From positions 62,001-126,000 of the forward strand of contig CAJKUC010000001.1 in the NCBI GenBank assembly GCA_905203015.1: 64,000 nt of DNA, written 5' to 3'. Below, in pieces: positions 26,955 through 35,846 of the stretch. The translations under genes were made by a program, and so were the position numbers. Position 1 is the stretch's first letter; every line of letters begins with the position of its first letter. This DNA is from an uncultured Christensenella sp. (GTDB lineage: Bacteria > Bacillota > Clostridia > Christensenellales > Borkfalkiaceae). Below the pieces are notes generated by a model. That model did not search any database, had not been told where the DNA came from, and worked only from the letters and a program-made list of their open reading frames with translations.

Positions 26955-27764
26955 ATGCAGGAAGAAAAGCAAAAAGCGCCGTTTTTTACGGCTTCGAGAA
27001 TTGCCGCAATCGCCGTGTTTTCCGCGCTTTCGGGGATTTTGTACGTGTTCGGGTTTTCTGTTCCCGTAGCGTTTGCGCCGTGGCTGGAACTGAATTTTTC
27101 CGATATACCGCTCCTGGTGGGTACGTTTTCGCTCGGCACGCCGTCGGGAATGCTGATCGTGGTATTCAGAACGCTTGTGAAACTCATATTCAAGCCTACG
27201 TCCACGGCGTTCGTCGGAGAGATCGCGGATATTCTTATCGGGCTGGCGCTCGTAGTGCCCGCAGGCGTGATTTATACGAAAAAGAGGACGCTGAAAGGCG
27301 CGATTTTTTCTTGTGTGGCGGGAGGCGTATGTTCTTCGGCGGCGGCAGTGCTGGCAAACAGATTGCTTCTGATTCCTTTTTACGTGAAGGCGATGGGCTG
27401 GGATTTCGCCTTTCTTGCGAATATGCTTACGGGGCTTTACCCGAATTGCACGGCGGATACGTTTTATAATTACTATTTATGGCTTTCCGTGTTGCCGTTC
27501 AATCTTCTGCGCTGCCTGATCGCTTCGCTTTTAACGTTTGCCGTATATAAAAAAGTGTCGTTTTTAATCAGAAAGGCAAGCGAAAAATTCGACGGTAAAA
27601 AACGGGGTAAGGCGAAAGAAAACCGGAAAGCGCAAAGCGGCGCGGAAGAACAGACGGCGAAAAACGATTCCGTTGAAGTGAAAAATCGTGCGGAAGAGGA
27701 AGAAACAGGAACAATCGGCACGGGAAAAGCAAAAGAGGAAGAAAAAATCTCCGGCGAAAAGTGA
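26955..27764 (+). CDS. ribU: riboflavin ECF transporter substrate-binding subunit RibU
   Basis: A 269-residue protein whose first ~200 residues form the six-helix S component of an energy-coupling-factor transporter (AAIAVFSALSGILYVFGF at the start, then VPLLVGTF-like and GVIYTKKRTL segments). The upstream FMN riboswitch supports riboflavin as the substrate. The C-terminal ~70 residues are an unusual highly charged Lys/Glu tail (KENRKAQSGAEEQ ...), absent from typical RibU of ~190-200 residues. The ATG follows AAAGGAG. The energising module (EcfA/EcfT) is not nearby, as is normal for shared ECF systems. Confidence 0.92.
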   Translation: MQEEKQKAPFFTASRIAAIAVFSALSGILYVFGFSVPVAFAPWLELNFSDIPLLVGTFSLGTPSGMLIVVFRTLVKLIFKPTSTAFVGEIADILIGLALVVPAGVIYTKKRTLKGAIFSCVAGGVCSSAAAVLANRLLLIPFYVKAMGWDFAFLANMLTGLYPNCTADTFYNYYLWLSVLPFNLLRCLIASLLTFAVYKKVSFLIRKASEKFDGKKRGKAKENRKAQSGAEEQTAKNDSVEVKNRAEEEETGTIGTGKAKEEEKISGEK

Positions 27765-27771
27765 AATATTC

Positions 27772-27800
27772 TTGCAAAAAAACGTTTCGGGTAGTATAAT
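27772..27800 (+). promoter_or_regulatory. promoter of tsaE, placed for a leaderless transcript
   Basis: TTGCAA (27772-27777), 17-bp spacer, TATAAT (27795-27800). Initiation about seven bases downstream would fall on the A of the tsaE start codon at 27807. Confidence 0.75.
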
Positions 27801-27806
27801 TGAACT

Positions 27807-28208
27807 ATGAATACGTTTTTATCGGAAAGCGAAGAAAGCACCCGCGAATTTGCGGAAAAATACGCGGCGACGTTAAAGCCGTACGATGTGGTGATTCTCG
27901 ACGGCGAAATGGGCGCGGGAAAGACGGCGTTCGTGAAAGGGCTGGCAAAGGGGCTCGGGATAAAAGAAGAAGTGACGAGCCCTACTTACGCGTATATGAA
28001 CGATTACGACGGCAGGCTGTTTCATTACGATTGCTATCGGATCGAAAGCGCGGAACAGGCGGAGCGTATGGGGCTCGCCGATTATTTCGATATGGGCGGA
28101 ATCTGCGTGATCGAATGGGCGCAGAATATCGCGCCTTTGTTGCCTGAAAACTGCAAACGGGTGACGATTAAAAAATTGGGCGGAAACGCAAGGGAGATCG
28201 GATATTGA
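27807..28208 (+). CDS. tsaE: tRNA t6A37 synthesis ATPase TsaE
   Basis: A 133-residue P-loop ATPase needed with TsaB and TsaD for N6-threonylcarbamoylation of tRNA A37. Walker A reads GEMGAGKTAFVKG, with the family motif TSPTYAYMN and EWAQN near the C-terminus. There is no Shine-Dalgarno sequence before the ATG, and the promoter spacing suggests the mRNA begins at the start codon. The stop overlaps the tsaB start (TTGA). This heads a tsaE-tsaB-rimI operon as in many Bacillota; tsaD is not in the window. Confidence 0.95.
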   Translation: MNTFLSESEESTREFAEKYAATLKPYDVVILDGEMGAGKTAFVKGLAKGLGIKEEVTSPTYAYMNDYDGRLFHYDCYRIESAEQAERMGLADYFDMGGICVIEWAQNIAPLLPENCKRVTIKKLGGNAREIGY

Positions 28209-28852
28209 AAAACTATCTTGCAGCGGACACCGCTTCAAAATACCTTACCGTGGTGCTTTCGTATAACGGCAAGCGCTACGTATGCTACGAAGAAGATTGC
28301 GCGATGCGCCATTCCGCGGAGTTGATGCCCGTGGCGGACAGGCTTTTGAAAGAGGCGGGCGCTTCGCTTTCCGAAATGGATTTTTTCGCGTGCGTGGTGG
28401 GCGCGGGATCGTTTACGGGGATACGAATCGGCATTGCCACGGCGAAGGGGTTTTCGCTTGCCACGGGAAAACCCGTACTGCCGCTCACCTCATTCCGCCT
28501 GGCGGCATATAATGGGGAAGGAAAGAAAATCCTCGCGCTTTGCGACGCGTTGCACGGCAAATATTACGCCTGCGCGTTCGACGAAACGGGGCTGGAAACG
28601 TTGCCGCCTTCGTATATCGGGCAGGAGGAAATTCTTCGCTTCGTAAACGACGGCTATATTCTCCGTTCGACGGAACGGCTCGAAAATCTTCCCGATCGTT
28701 TCTCCTGCGAGAGAGTGACGCCTTCGGAAGCGTTGGCGGAATCCTGCGAAAAACTTTCGGAAGATCCGTCGAATTTCGGCGAGCCGATCGCGCTTTACAT
28801 ACGTAAATCGCAGGCGGAAACGGAACGCGAACAAAAGGCGGCGGCAAAATGA
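28205..28852 (+). CDS. tsaB: tRNA t6A37 synthesis protein TsaB
   Basis: A 215-residue ASKHA-fold protein, the inactive partner of TsaD in t6A synthesis. The N-terminus AADTASKYLTVVLSYNG and the conserved GAGSFTGIRIGIATAKGF block are diagnostic. Translation starts at a TTG that overlaps the stop of tsaE. The following rimI gene overlaps by 4 bp, so the three genes are translationally coupled. Length is typical. Confidence 0.95.
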   Translation: MKNYLAADTASKYLTVVLSYNGKRYVCYEEDCAMRHSAELMPVADRLLKEAGASLSEMDFFACVVGAGSFTGIRIGIATAKGFSLATGKPVLPLTSFRLAAYNGEGKKILALCDALHGKYYACAFDETGLETLPPSYIGQEEILRFVNDGYILRSTERLENLPDRFSCERVTPSEALAESCEKLSEDPSNFGEPIALYIRKSQAETEREQKAAAK

Positions 28853-29337
28853 TTCGCTATCGCGCGCTGACAAAAAAAGACCTCGCGGAGATCGAAGCGC
28901 TGGAACGGGAATGTTTTTCCGATCCGTGGACGAAGAGCATGTTTTTAGGCTCGTTTTTATCCGAATTTTTCTGCGGAATCGGGGCGTTCGACGGGGAAAA
29001 AGCGGTAGGCTTCGCACTGGCTACCGTTGTGTTTGAGGACGTCGAAACGGACGACATCGCCGTTTCGCCCGAATACCGCAGATGCGGAATCGGCGGGCAA
29101 CTTTTAAAAGCCGTGGAACGGGAAGCGAGAGTGCGCGGCGCGATCCGCGCTTTTCTTGAAGTGCGCGTATCGAATCTGCCCGCGATGGCGTTGTACGAAA
29201 AATGCGGTTATAAGGCGATACGGCGGCGGGTGAAGTATTATCCCGACGGAGAGGACGCGTTCGTGATGACGAAACGCCTGAACGGCGACGGTGCCGTGCG
29301 CGCGGATACGGAAGAGAAAGAAAACGAACAGGCTTGA
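28849..29337 (+). CDS. rimI: ribosomal protein S18 alanine N-acetyltransferase RimI
   Basis: A 162-residue GNAT acetyltransferase. The acetyl-CoA loop is RRCGIGGQLLKAVEREA, and VRVSNLPAMALYEKCGY is the typical RimI C-terminal block. RimI acetylates the N-terminal Ala of S18 in E. coli. In Bacillota it is usually encoded next to tsaB, as here. The last ~20 residues are an acidic extension. It overlaps tsaB by 4 bp, and the hydrolase gene follows after 15 bp. Confidence 0.92.
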   Translation: MIRYRALTKKDLAEIEALERECFSDPWTKSMFLGSFLSEFFCGIGAFDGEKAVGFALATVVFEDVETDDIAVSPEYRRCGIGGQLLKAVEREARVRGAIRAFLEVRVSNLPAMALYEKCGYKAIRRRVKYYPDGEDAFVMTKRLNGDGAVRADTEEKENEQA

Positions 29338-29352
29338 AAAAGGGGAACGCCG

Positions 29353-30111
29353 TTGAACGCGGATTTGAAAAAAGTTGCTTTCTTACGGGCGGGAAAAGGC
29401 AGGGATCTCGTTCTTTTGCACGGATACCTTTCGTCGAAAGAAGCGTTTTTGCCTCTGATCGATTATTTTTCGGGAGCGTACCGCGTGACGGCGATCGATT
29501 TTTGCGGTTTCGGGGAGAGCGAAGCGTTGCCGTACGCGTTTTCCGTTTCGGATTACGCAGAGTGGACGGAAAACGCATTTTATTCACTCGGACTGAATCA
29601 TCCTTTATGTATCGCCCATTCTTTCGGTTGCCGCGTGGCGGTGAAAATGAGCGCGCGGGCGGCGGAAACGGCGGCGGGAACAAAGATACCGCCGCAATCT
29701 TTCGGAGGATTCGATAAGTTGATTCTTACGGGCCCCGCGGGGATTCTTGCGAAGAAAACGTTTTCGTATCGGGTGAAAGTGAAAACGTATCGTTTCGTGC
29801 GGAAGATTTTTCCCGCGTTTGCGGAGCGGCATTTCGGCAGCGAAGAATACAGAACTCTTTCGCCCGTGATGAAGGAAAGTTATAAAAAAATCGTGGGCGA
29901 AGATCTGCGCGGGGATATAGCGAAGACGGATTGCGAAACGCTGGTGATCGAGGGCGAAGAAGATCGCGTTACGACGATGGCGGAAGCGGAGGAATATGCG
30001 GCGCTGCTACCGGGAGGAACGCTGAAAACGATTCGCGGCGGACATTTTGCTTTCTGCGAAAATCCGCTGGATTTTTGCCTTATGGCAGAGGAGTTTTTTT
30101 CACATGGCTGA
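29353..30111 (+). CDS. alpha/beta-hydrolase fold protein
   Basis: A 252-residue alpha/beta hydrolase. The oxyanion HG motif (LLHGYLSSKEAF) and the nucleophile elbow AHSFGCRVA (Ser in the GxSxG position, with Ala for the first Gly) are visible. A late Asp (VIEGEEDRVT) and a His (RGGHFAFCENP) complete a plausible catalytic triad. I use the TTG start after AAAGGGGAAC; an ATG option exists only far downstream. It is in an operon with rimI and overlaps the MurF-like gene by 8 bp. The substrate is unknown. Confidence 0.85.
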   Translation: MNADLKKVAFLRAGKGRDLVLLHGYLSSKEAFLPLIDYFSGAYRVTAIDFCGFGESEALPYAFSVSDYAEWTENAFYSLGLNHPLCIAHSFGCRVAVKMSARAAETAAGTKIPPQSFGGFDKLILTGPAGILAKKTFSYRVKVKTYRFVRKIFPAFAERHFGSEEYRTLSPVMKESYKKIVGEDLRGDIAKTDCETLVIEGEEDRVTTMAEAEEYAALLPGGTLKTIRGGHFAFCENPLDFCLMAEEFFSHG

Positions 30112-31717
30112 ATTTTTGGAAAGGCTGGCGATATGTATTTTCGCCACGGGATTTTATTTCGCGGCGGGGGCGCGCATGTTCGGCGTGATGCAACAGTGCG
30201 GCTATAAAAACGCGCGCTTTTACGCCTGGCTGAAACGGCGGGATAACCTGTGGTACAACAGATTGTGCCTGTTCTTTCTGATTCTGCTTTTATCCTGCAC
30301 GCTCACCGCCGTTTGTTTTTCTTTTCTGGGCGCTGCGTGGGCAAGGCTTTTATCCCTGATTCCCTTTGCGTGTTTTGCGGCGACGTTCTGCGCGTCGGAA
30401 GGCAAAGCGCCTTTGAAAGTGCCGCTTGCGCGTACGGGCAGAATCAAGCGGCTGGGCGGGGTGTACGCTCTGCTTCTCGCCGTGGCGATTTATCTTCTGA
30501 TCGACGGCTTCGTTCTTCTGGAACATCTGGTTACCGCTCCGCTGTTTACGGCGTTTTCCGTTGTTCCTTTATGCTTCGTGCCGCTGCTGCTGCCGTTTAT
30601 TTTTGCTCTTTCAAACGCGGTTTCGTGCGCGTTTGAAAATCCGCGCAATGCGCGCTACGTGAAGAAAAACGCGGAAAAAATCCGCGCTTCGTCCGCGATT
30701 AAAATCGGCGTGACGGGCAGTTACGGAAAGACTTCCGTGAAAAATATCCTCACAACGATTTTATCGGAAAAATACAAAGTGGTATCTACGTCCGCATCGT
30801 ATAATACGCCGATCGGGATAGCCAAAGCGGCGGATCTGCCCGAATTTGCTTCGGCCGAAGTGTTTATCGCGGAGATGGGGGCGCGGAAAACGGGGGATAT
30901 AGAAGAATTGTGCGCCATGGTATGCCCCGATTACGGCGTGTTTACGGGCGTTTGCAGGCAGCATGCGGAAACGTTCGGAAGCAAAGAGAATATCTTCGAC
31001 GAAAAGAAAAAACTCGTTGATTCCGTGAAACAAAAATGCGTGTGCGGCGCGGATCTCTATGAAAAATACGGCGATAAATTTTCTGCGGAAGAGATGAAAA
31101 AAATCGTTTTCGTGCCGCGCGGCGCGGTGAAAAATTTCGGCGGCGCGCCTTTCCGGACGGATTTCGATCTTACGCTTACGATGAAAAACGGCGAAAGCGA
31201 AACGCGGCGCGTACAGATTCCGCTCCTTGGCAAGGGCTCGGCGGAAAACGTTGCTCTGGCGGCATATCTGGCGGCGGAAATGGGGCTTGGCGCGGACGAG
31301 ATTTTCAGAGGCATAGAAAAAATTCTTCCCGTACCGCATCGATTGAATCTGATGAAAGAAAACGGCGTGTACATCCTCGACGACGGCTATAACGCAAGCG
31401 AAAAAAGCGCGGAACAGGCGCTGGATGTGCTTTCCGCTTTTCCCGGGAAAAAGTACGTGGTGACGCCGGGAATCGTTGAAACGGGGATAGAGGATGCCGA
31501 GGTGAATCGTCCTCTTGGCGCGCGGCTCGCGAAATTCGACGGGGTGTTCGTGGCCAACGGCGCGTCGGCAGTGAAAGAAGGGTATCTCTGCGCGGGGGGC
31601 AACGAGGATACATTGCATGTTTTTTCCGACGAAGAAGAGGTGAAGGCGGCTTTATCCGAAGTTCTCTGCGAAGGGGACGCGGTGCTGTTTTTAAACGATC
31701 TGCCCGACGTATATTGA
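30104..31717 (+). CDS. MurF-like Mur ligase with N-terminal membrane domain
   Basis: A 537-residue protein. The N-terminal ~170 residues contain four or so hydrophobic helices; the rest is a Mur ligase of MurF type, which adds D-Ala-D-Ala to the UDP-MurNAc-tripeptide. The ATP loop reads GVTGSYGKTSVKN near residue 205, then TSASYNTPIGI, MGARKTGDIEE and the late DDGYNASEKS block. The membrane-attached form is known from clostridia. The start at 30104 overlaps the hydrolase gene. The D-Ala-D-Ala ligase gene follows 156 bp later, supplying its substrate. No separate murF is visible here, so it could be the main enzyme. Confidence 0.88.
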   Translation: MAEFLERLAICIFATGFYFAAGARMFGVMQQCGYKNARFYAWLKRRDNLWYNRLCLFFLILLLSCTLTAVCFSFLGAAWARLLSLIPFACFAATFCASEGKAPLKVPLARTGRIKRLGGVYALLLAVAIYLLIDGFVLLEHLVTAPLFTAFSVVPLCFVPLLLPFIFALSNAVSCAFENPRNARYVKKNAEKIRASSAIKIGVTGSYGKTSVKNILTTILSEKYKVVSTSASYNTPIGIAKAADLPEFASAEVFIAEMGARKTGDIEELCAMVCPDYGVFTGVCRQHAETFGSKENIFDEKKKLVDSVKQKCVCGADLYEKYGDKFSAEEMKKIVFVPRGAVKNFGGAPFRTDFDLTLTMKNGESETRRVQIPLLGKGSAENVALAAYLAAEMGLGADEIFRGIEKILPVPHRLNLMKENGVYILDDGYNASEKSAEQALDVLSAFPGKKYVVTPGIVETGIEDAEVNRPLGARLAKFDGVFVANGASAVKEGYLCAGGNEDTLHVFSDEEEVKAALSEVLCEGDAVLFLNDLPDVY

Positions 31718-31873
31718 TTTCGGCTTATTCCGCCCGAAAAAATGAGCCGCGAAGATTTACCGAACGGAAAAACGCGGAACGACACAGGCGGAAAATAAAC
31801 CGCAAAGCGCGGCATGCTTTTTGAAATACCGAAGAAACACGAAAGCGGAAAAAATTTTTCGCGGAGGTGTGTG

Positions 31874-33031
31874 ATGGTGAAAAAAGTGGCTGTGTTTTTC
31901 GGCGGAAAATCTGCGGAACGGGAAATTTCCGTGCTGACGGGGGTGCTGGCTTTGCGGCTGATCGATCCCGCAAAATATGCCGCCGTGCCCGTATACGTGC
32001 ATAGCGACGGCGGTTTTTATACTTCCGACGAAGCCTTTTATCTGGAAACGTTCAAAACGCACCCGTTCCCTTTGAAAAAATTCCGTCGTTGCGTTTTTGA
32101 AAACGACGAATTGCTGATCTTCGCACCGAAGAAAGATCGGCTTTTGAAAAGAGAAAAAATAGACGTAATGTTGAACTGCTGTCACGGCGGCGCGGGGGAA
32201 AACGGCGGAGTCGCCGCGTTATCGGAACTCTTTTCCGTGCCGTCCGCTTCGCCTTCCGTAGCCGCCTGTTCCGTATGTATGGATAAAGAATGGACGAAAC
32301 TGTTTTTATCCGCCGCGGGAATCCCCGTGCTCGATTACGTCGTTTTAACGCGCGAAGAATATGTGCGGCGCGGCGCGCTTGCGCTGAAGGACGTGAAAAA
32401 GAAAGGGTTTCCGCTGATCGTGAAGCCCGCCTCTTCCGGCTCTTCGATCGGCATTGCATTGATCGAAAACGAAGAAGGATTGAAAAAAGCGACGGAAGAA
32501 GCGTTTTTGTACGGCGACAAGATTCTCTTCGAGCCCTATCTGGAAAACAAGACGGATATCAACTGCGCCGCATATCGCCGAAACGGGAAAATCTGCGTTT
32601 CCGAGCCCGAAGCGGCGTTCGGAGACGGCGTATACGGCTTTAAAGAAAAATACATGAAAGAAAAGCCTCGTTCCGATTCGGGCGATACGGCGGATAAAAG
32701 CGCGGCGCGTACGCCGCTTGACGAAGAAGAAATCGGCAGAATCAAAGCGTACACCTCGGCAATTTATCGTCGGCTGGAAACGCTGGGCGTGATCCGCGTG
32801 GACTTTCTGAAAAGCGGGGAAAATCTGTATGTGGGAGAGATCAACGCCGTTCCCGGATCGCTTGCTTATTATCTTTTCTGCGAACGCCTTATCGACGGCA
32901 GAAGATTTCTTTCCGATCTTCTGGAAGAACCGTTTTCCGGCGCGAAACGGGACGTTTGTATTCCCGAAACGGGGGTGCTCGAAAGCGTGGCTACGGGCGG
33001 GAAACGGGGCTTTACGGGAATCAGACTCTGA
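31874..33031 (+). CDS. ddl: D-alanine-D-alanine ligase
   Basis: A 385-residue ATP-grasp enzyme joining two D-Ala. The N-terminal block VAVFFGGKSAEREISV, the ATP-grasp loop KPASSGSSIGIA and the metal-binding end RVDFLKSG...EINAVPGS are all there (EINAVPG replaces the commoner EINTxPG). The start at 31874 is chosen because GGAGGTGTG precedes it and family alignment begins there; the frame is open 20 codons further. It follows the MurF-like gene, a natural functional pair in peptidoglycan precursor synthesis. Confidence 0.93.
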   Translation: MVKKVAVFFGGKSAEREISVLTGVLALRLIDPAKYAAVPVYVHSDGGFYTSDEAFYLETFKTHPFPLKKFRRCVFENDELLIFAPKKDRLLKREKIDVMLNCCHGGAGENGGVAALSELFSVPSASPSVAACSVCMDKEWTKLFLSAAGIPVLDYVVLTREEYVRRGALALKDVKKKGFPLIVKPASSGSSIGIALIENEEGLKKATEEAFLYGDKILFEPYLENKTDINCAAYRRNGKICVSEPEAAFGDGVYGFKEKYMKEKPRSDSGDTADKSAARTPLDEEEIGRIKAYTSAIYRRLETLGVIRVDFLKSGENLYVGEINAVPGSLAYYLFCERLIDGRRFLSDLLEEPFSGAKRDVCIPETGVLESVATGGKRGFTGIRL

Positions 33032-33164
33032 TCTGTTGCGCAGGAAACGTGCCCGGCATTGTCTGTTTTCTTCGTTTGCGTTAAGATTAAGCGAAGATTG
33101 GGCGGAAAGATGGGGCATGTAAGCGGGAAAAAGTGAAATTTCACTGTTTTTTCACGCTGTTTTG

Positions 33165-33193
33165 TTACAAATCGAAAAGAAAGTGTTTATAAT
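33165..33193 (+). promoter_or_regulatory. promoter of the two-component system
   Basis: TTACAA (33165-33170), 17-bp spacer, TATAAT (33188-33193), ~130 bp before the response regulator. A small AGTGAAATTTCACT palindrome just upstream (near 33132-33145) could end the ddl transcript or bind a regulator. Confidence 0.7.
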
Positions 33194-33323
33194 TAAATCG
33201 TAGACCGAAAACTTGCATCGGTTGTCGCTCGCACAAACGGCGCATATGCGTTTATTTCATATCGCGATCTTGCGGCGGCGGAGCGATCCCGAACGGGAAT
33301 GACGGGAAGGAGGGTGAAAACAA

Positions 33324-33992
33324 ATGAAGATACTTATCGTGGACGACGAAGAGATGATCCGCAACGTATTGCGCGAATACGTGGAATTCGAGGGAAACGA
33401 AGCGGACGAGGCTGCGGACGGCATGGAAGCGGTGAAAAAATGCCGCGAGAATGATTACGATCTGATTCTGATGGACGTGATGATGCCGAAACTGGACGGT
33501 TTTTCCGCCGTGAAAGAGATCCGGAAAGAAAAGGATATTCCCGTGATTATGCTTTCGGCGCGCGGGGAAGAATACGATAAACTTTTCGCGTTTGAAATCG
33601 GCGTGGACGATTACGTGACGAAGCCGTTCTCGCCCAAAGAAGTGATGGCGAGAATCAATGCCGTTACGAAGCGCCGCGCGGCGAAAGAGGAAAAAGAAGA
33701 AAGACTGCTGAAATTCGAGGGGCTCGAAATCGATATGGCGGGCAGAAACGTGTACGTAGACGGAGAAAAAGCGGTGCTTACCCCCAAGGAATACGAATTG
33801 CTCTTTTATTTCGTGCGGAACAAGGGGCTTGCGCTTACCCGCGAAAAACTTTTATACGACGTATGGGGCTTTGATTTTTACGGCGACGACCGCACGGTGG
33901 ATACGCATGTGAAAATGTTGCGGGGGAATCTGAAAGAATATCGTAAGTTTATCGTGACGTTGCGCGGGCTCGGATATAAATTCGAGGCGTAA
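33324..33992 (+). CDS. OmpR/PhoB-family response regulator
   Basis: A 222-residue two-domain regulator. The receiver domain has the acidic pair D7/D8, the phospho-acceptor D51 (LILMDVMMPKLDG) and the conserved K100 (DDYVTKPF). The winged-helix DNA-binding domain (residues ~130-220) ends RGLGYKFEA, with the DDRTVDTHVKMLRG recognition region. GGAAGGAGGGTG precedes the ATG. Its sensor kinase follows after ~245 bp. The target genes are unknown; the location next to peptidoglycan genes hints at, but does not prove, a cell-envelope role. Confidence 0.95.
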   Translation: MKILIVDDEEMIRNVLREYVEFEGNEADEAADGMEAVKKCRENDYDLILMDVMMPKLDGFSAVKEIRKEKDIPVIMLSARGEEYDKLFAFEIGVDDYVTKPFSPKEVMARINAVTKRRAAKEEKEERLLKFEGLEIDMAGRNVYVDGEKAVLTPKEYELLFYFVRNKGLALTREKLLYDVWGFDFYGDDRTVDTHVKMLRGNLKEYRKFIVTLRGLGYKFEA

Positions 33993-34237
33993 TCGGTATC
34001 GGTTTTCACGAAAGAGCGAAAAAACGGGGGCTTTAAAAATCGCTCGTTACGGAAATGAGGCGCGACGTTCGCAGGCGGGGCGTAATCGCTTCCGCGTGGA
34101 ACGCGCGCTTTTCACGTATATAAGGCGGGAGGTGCGGTGCCGCGCGAGAAAAAAGCGGGACGGCGGTTTCGTTGCACTCGGCACGCGGGCGCGGCTATGC
34201 GAAAAGAACGGAAAACGGCGGATAAAGAAAATTGCTT

Positions 34238-35680
34238 ATGAAAAAGAAAAGACAGGCGAAAAAACGAGGGGAAAAAAGTATTTACTTTCTGCTGTGGGCG
34301 TCGTTCACGGCTTTTTCGCTTGCGATTGTTCTCGTTTTCGGATTTTTCCAGAGCCGTACGGTGCGGGAAACTTACGCTCGTTCGGCTGCCGAAGATACGG
34401 TGTCGGCGGGAAACAGCGTGAAAAGAGAAGTGGAAAAAAAGCAGAATAAAGGCGAGACGATCGGAAACGAGTTTTTATTCGAGCAATCTTCCGCAAATCG
34501 CGTGAAAGTATTTTTGTTTGATTCGGAAGGACGGCAGATCGCGCCGTCGCCGAGTTATCCGTTCACCGACAAAACGGAAGCGGCGGCGTTTAACGCAGCG
34601 GCGGCGGAACTGATCGCGCAGTTGAAAAAAGACGACGGCGGGCGTACTCCCGTGGCGCTTACGAATACGGAAAACGCATATATTTACGCCTGCGGCGCAA
34701 CGGTGAACGGCGAACAGTGCTATCTTCTCGTGCGGAAGACTCTGGAACTGAATAAAGCATTGCTTCGCGAGGTGAGCGGACGAACGGTATTGCTCGGGGC
34801 GTTCGTGGTGGTGGCGTCGTTTGTGATTTCCGCCACGTTGTCCGGTTTTCTCGTGCGGCCTTTGAGTGAGATGACGGAAAAGGCGAAGCGGCTTGCCGCG
34901 GGCGATTTCTCGGTGGATTTCAAAGGCAGATCGTACGGCGCGGAAACGGACGCGCTTGCCGAAACGCTGAATTTCGCGCGCGACGAATTATCAAAAACGG
35001 ACAGGATGCAGAAAGAACTGATCGCCAACGTATCGCACGATTTCAAAACGCCGCTTACGATGATTAAGGCATATGCGTCGATGATACAGGAAATCTCGGG
35101 AAACGATCCCGTGAAGCGCGAAAAACACGCGCAGGTGATCATCGACGAGGCGGACAGGCTGACGGCGCTTGTATCCGACGTTCTGGATCTTTCCAAAATT
35201 TCGTCGGGGCTGAACGAAGTGAAAACGGAGGTGTTCGATCTTTCGGCGTTCACCGTGCAGGTGCTGGAAAAATTCGGCTATCTTTCCGAAACGCAGGGGT
35301 ATGTATTCAGAACGGACGTACAGAGCGGCCTGTATACGGAAGCGGACCGCGTAAAGATCGGACAGGTGATTTATAATCTGATCGGTAACGCCGTGAATTA
35401 CACGGGCGAGGATAAGAGCGTGACGGTGCGCCTTGTGCGCGAAGACGATCATATCCGTTTTTCCGTGACGGATACGGGCGCGGGCGTGCCGCCCGAAGAA
35501 TTGCCGTACATCTGGAACAGATTTTATCGTTCTGCGGAAAATCATAAACGCCCCGTAAAAGGAACGGGGCTGGGGCTTTCCATCGTGAAAACGGTGCTGG
35601 AAAAACACGGTTTCCGTTACGGCGTGAATTCTTCCGTGGGCATGGGTAGCGAATTTTACGTGCTGTTTCCTTTAAAATAA
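34238..35680 (+). CDS. sensor histidine kinase
   Basis: A 480-residue membrane kinase, partner of the upstream regulator. TM helices lie near residues 15-38 and ~178-200, enclosing a ~140-residue extracytoplasmic sensor domain. A HAMP domain (FLVRPLSEMTEKAKRLAAGDF) follows. The phospho-acceptor H-box is NVSHDFKTPLTMIK, the N-box is YNLIGNAVNYTGE, and the G boxes include VTDTGAGVPPEE and GTGLGLSIVK. The ribosome-binding site is poor: GGCGG lies rather far from the ATG, and a TTG two codons earlier is an alternative. The 245-bp gap between it and the regulator gene holds no gene that I can support. The signal sensed is unknown. Confidence 0.93.
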   Translation: MKKKRQAKKRGEKSIYFLLWASFTAFSLAIVLVFGFFQSRTVRETYARSAAEDTVSAGNSVKREVEKKQNKGETIGNEFLFEQSSANRVKVFLFDSEGRQIAPSPSYPFTDKTEAAAFNAAAAELIAQLKKDDGGRTPVALTNTENAYIYACGATVNGEQCYLLVRKTLELNKALLREVSGRTVLLGAFVVVASFVISATLSGFLVRPLSEMTEKAKRLAAGDFSVDFKGRSYGAETDALAETLNFARDELSKTDRMQKELIANVSHDFKTPLTMIKAYASMIQEISGNDPVKREKHAQVIIDEADRLTALVSDVLDLSKISSGLNEVKTEVFDLSAFTVQVLEKFGYLSETQGYVFRTDVQSGLYTEADRVKIGQVIYNLIGNAVNYTGEDKSVTVRLVREDDHIRFSVTDTGAGVPPEELPYIWNRFYRSAENHKRPVKGTGLGLSIVKTVLEKHGFRYGVNSSVGMGSEFYVLFPLK

Positions 35681-35708
35681 TAACGGAGAGGCGAAAAATA
35701 AATTCGGG

Positions 35709-35742
35709 AAGCGGAAAATCGTTGCATTTTTTCCGCTTTTTT
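35709..35742 (+). terminator. terminator of the two-component system
   Basis: AAGCGGAAAA pairs with TTTTCCGCTT, then a T-run. It overlaps the obgE promoter. Confidence 0.85.
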
Positions 35743-35750
35743 GTTATACT
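35722..35750 (+). promoter_or_regulatory. promoter of obgE, overlapping the preceding terminator
   Basis: TTGCAT (35722-35727), 17-bp spacer, TATACT (35745-35750). The -35 lies inside the terminator hairpin loop/arm. Confidence 0.6.
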
Positions 35751-35846
35751 TGTATAGATTTCCGTAAGTGTTTTCCGCGTGGCGAAAAGGCGTTCGGAAA
35801 ACACGGCGGCGGAAAGCGGTCTTTAATTTTTTCGGAGAGTGAGATT

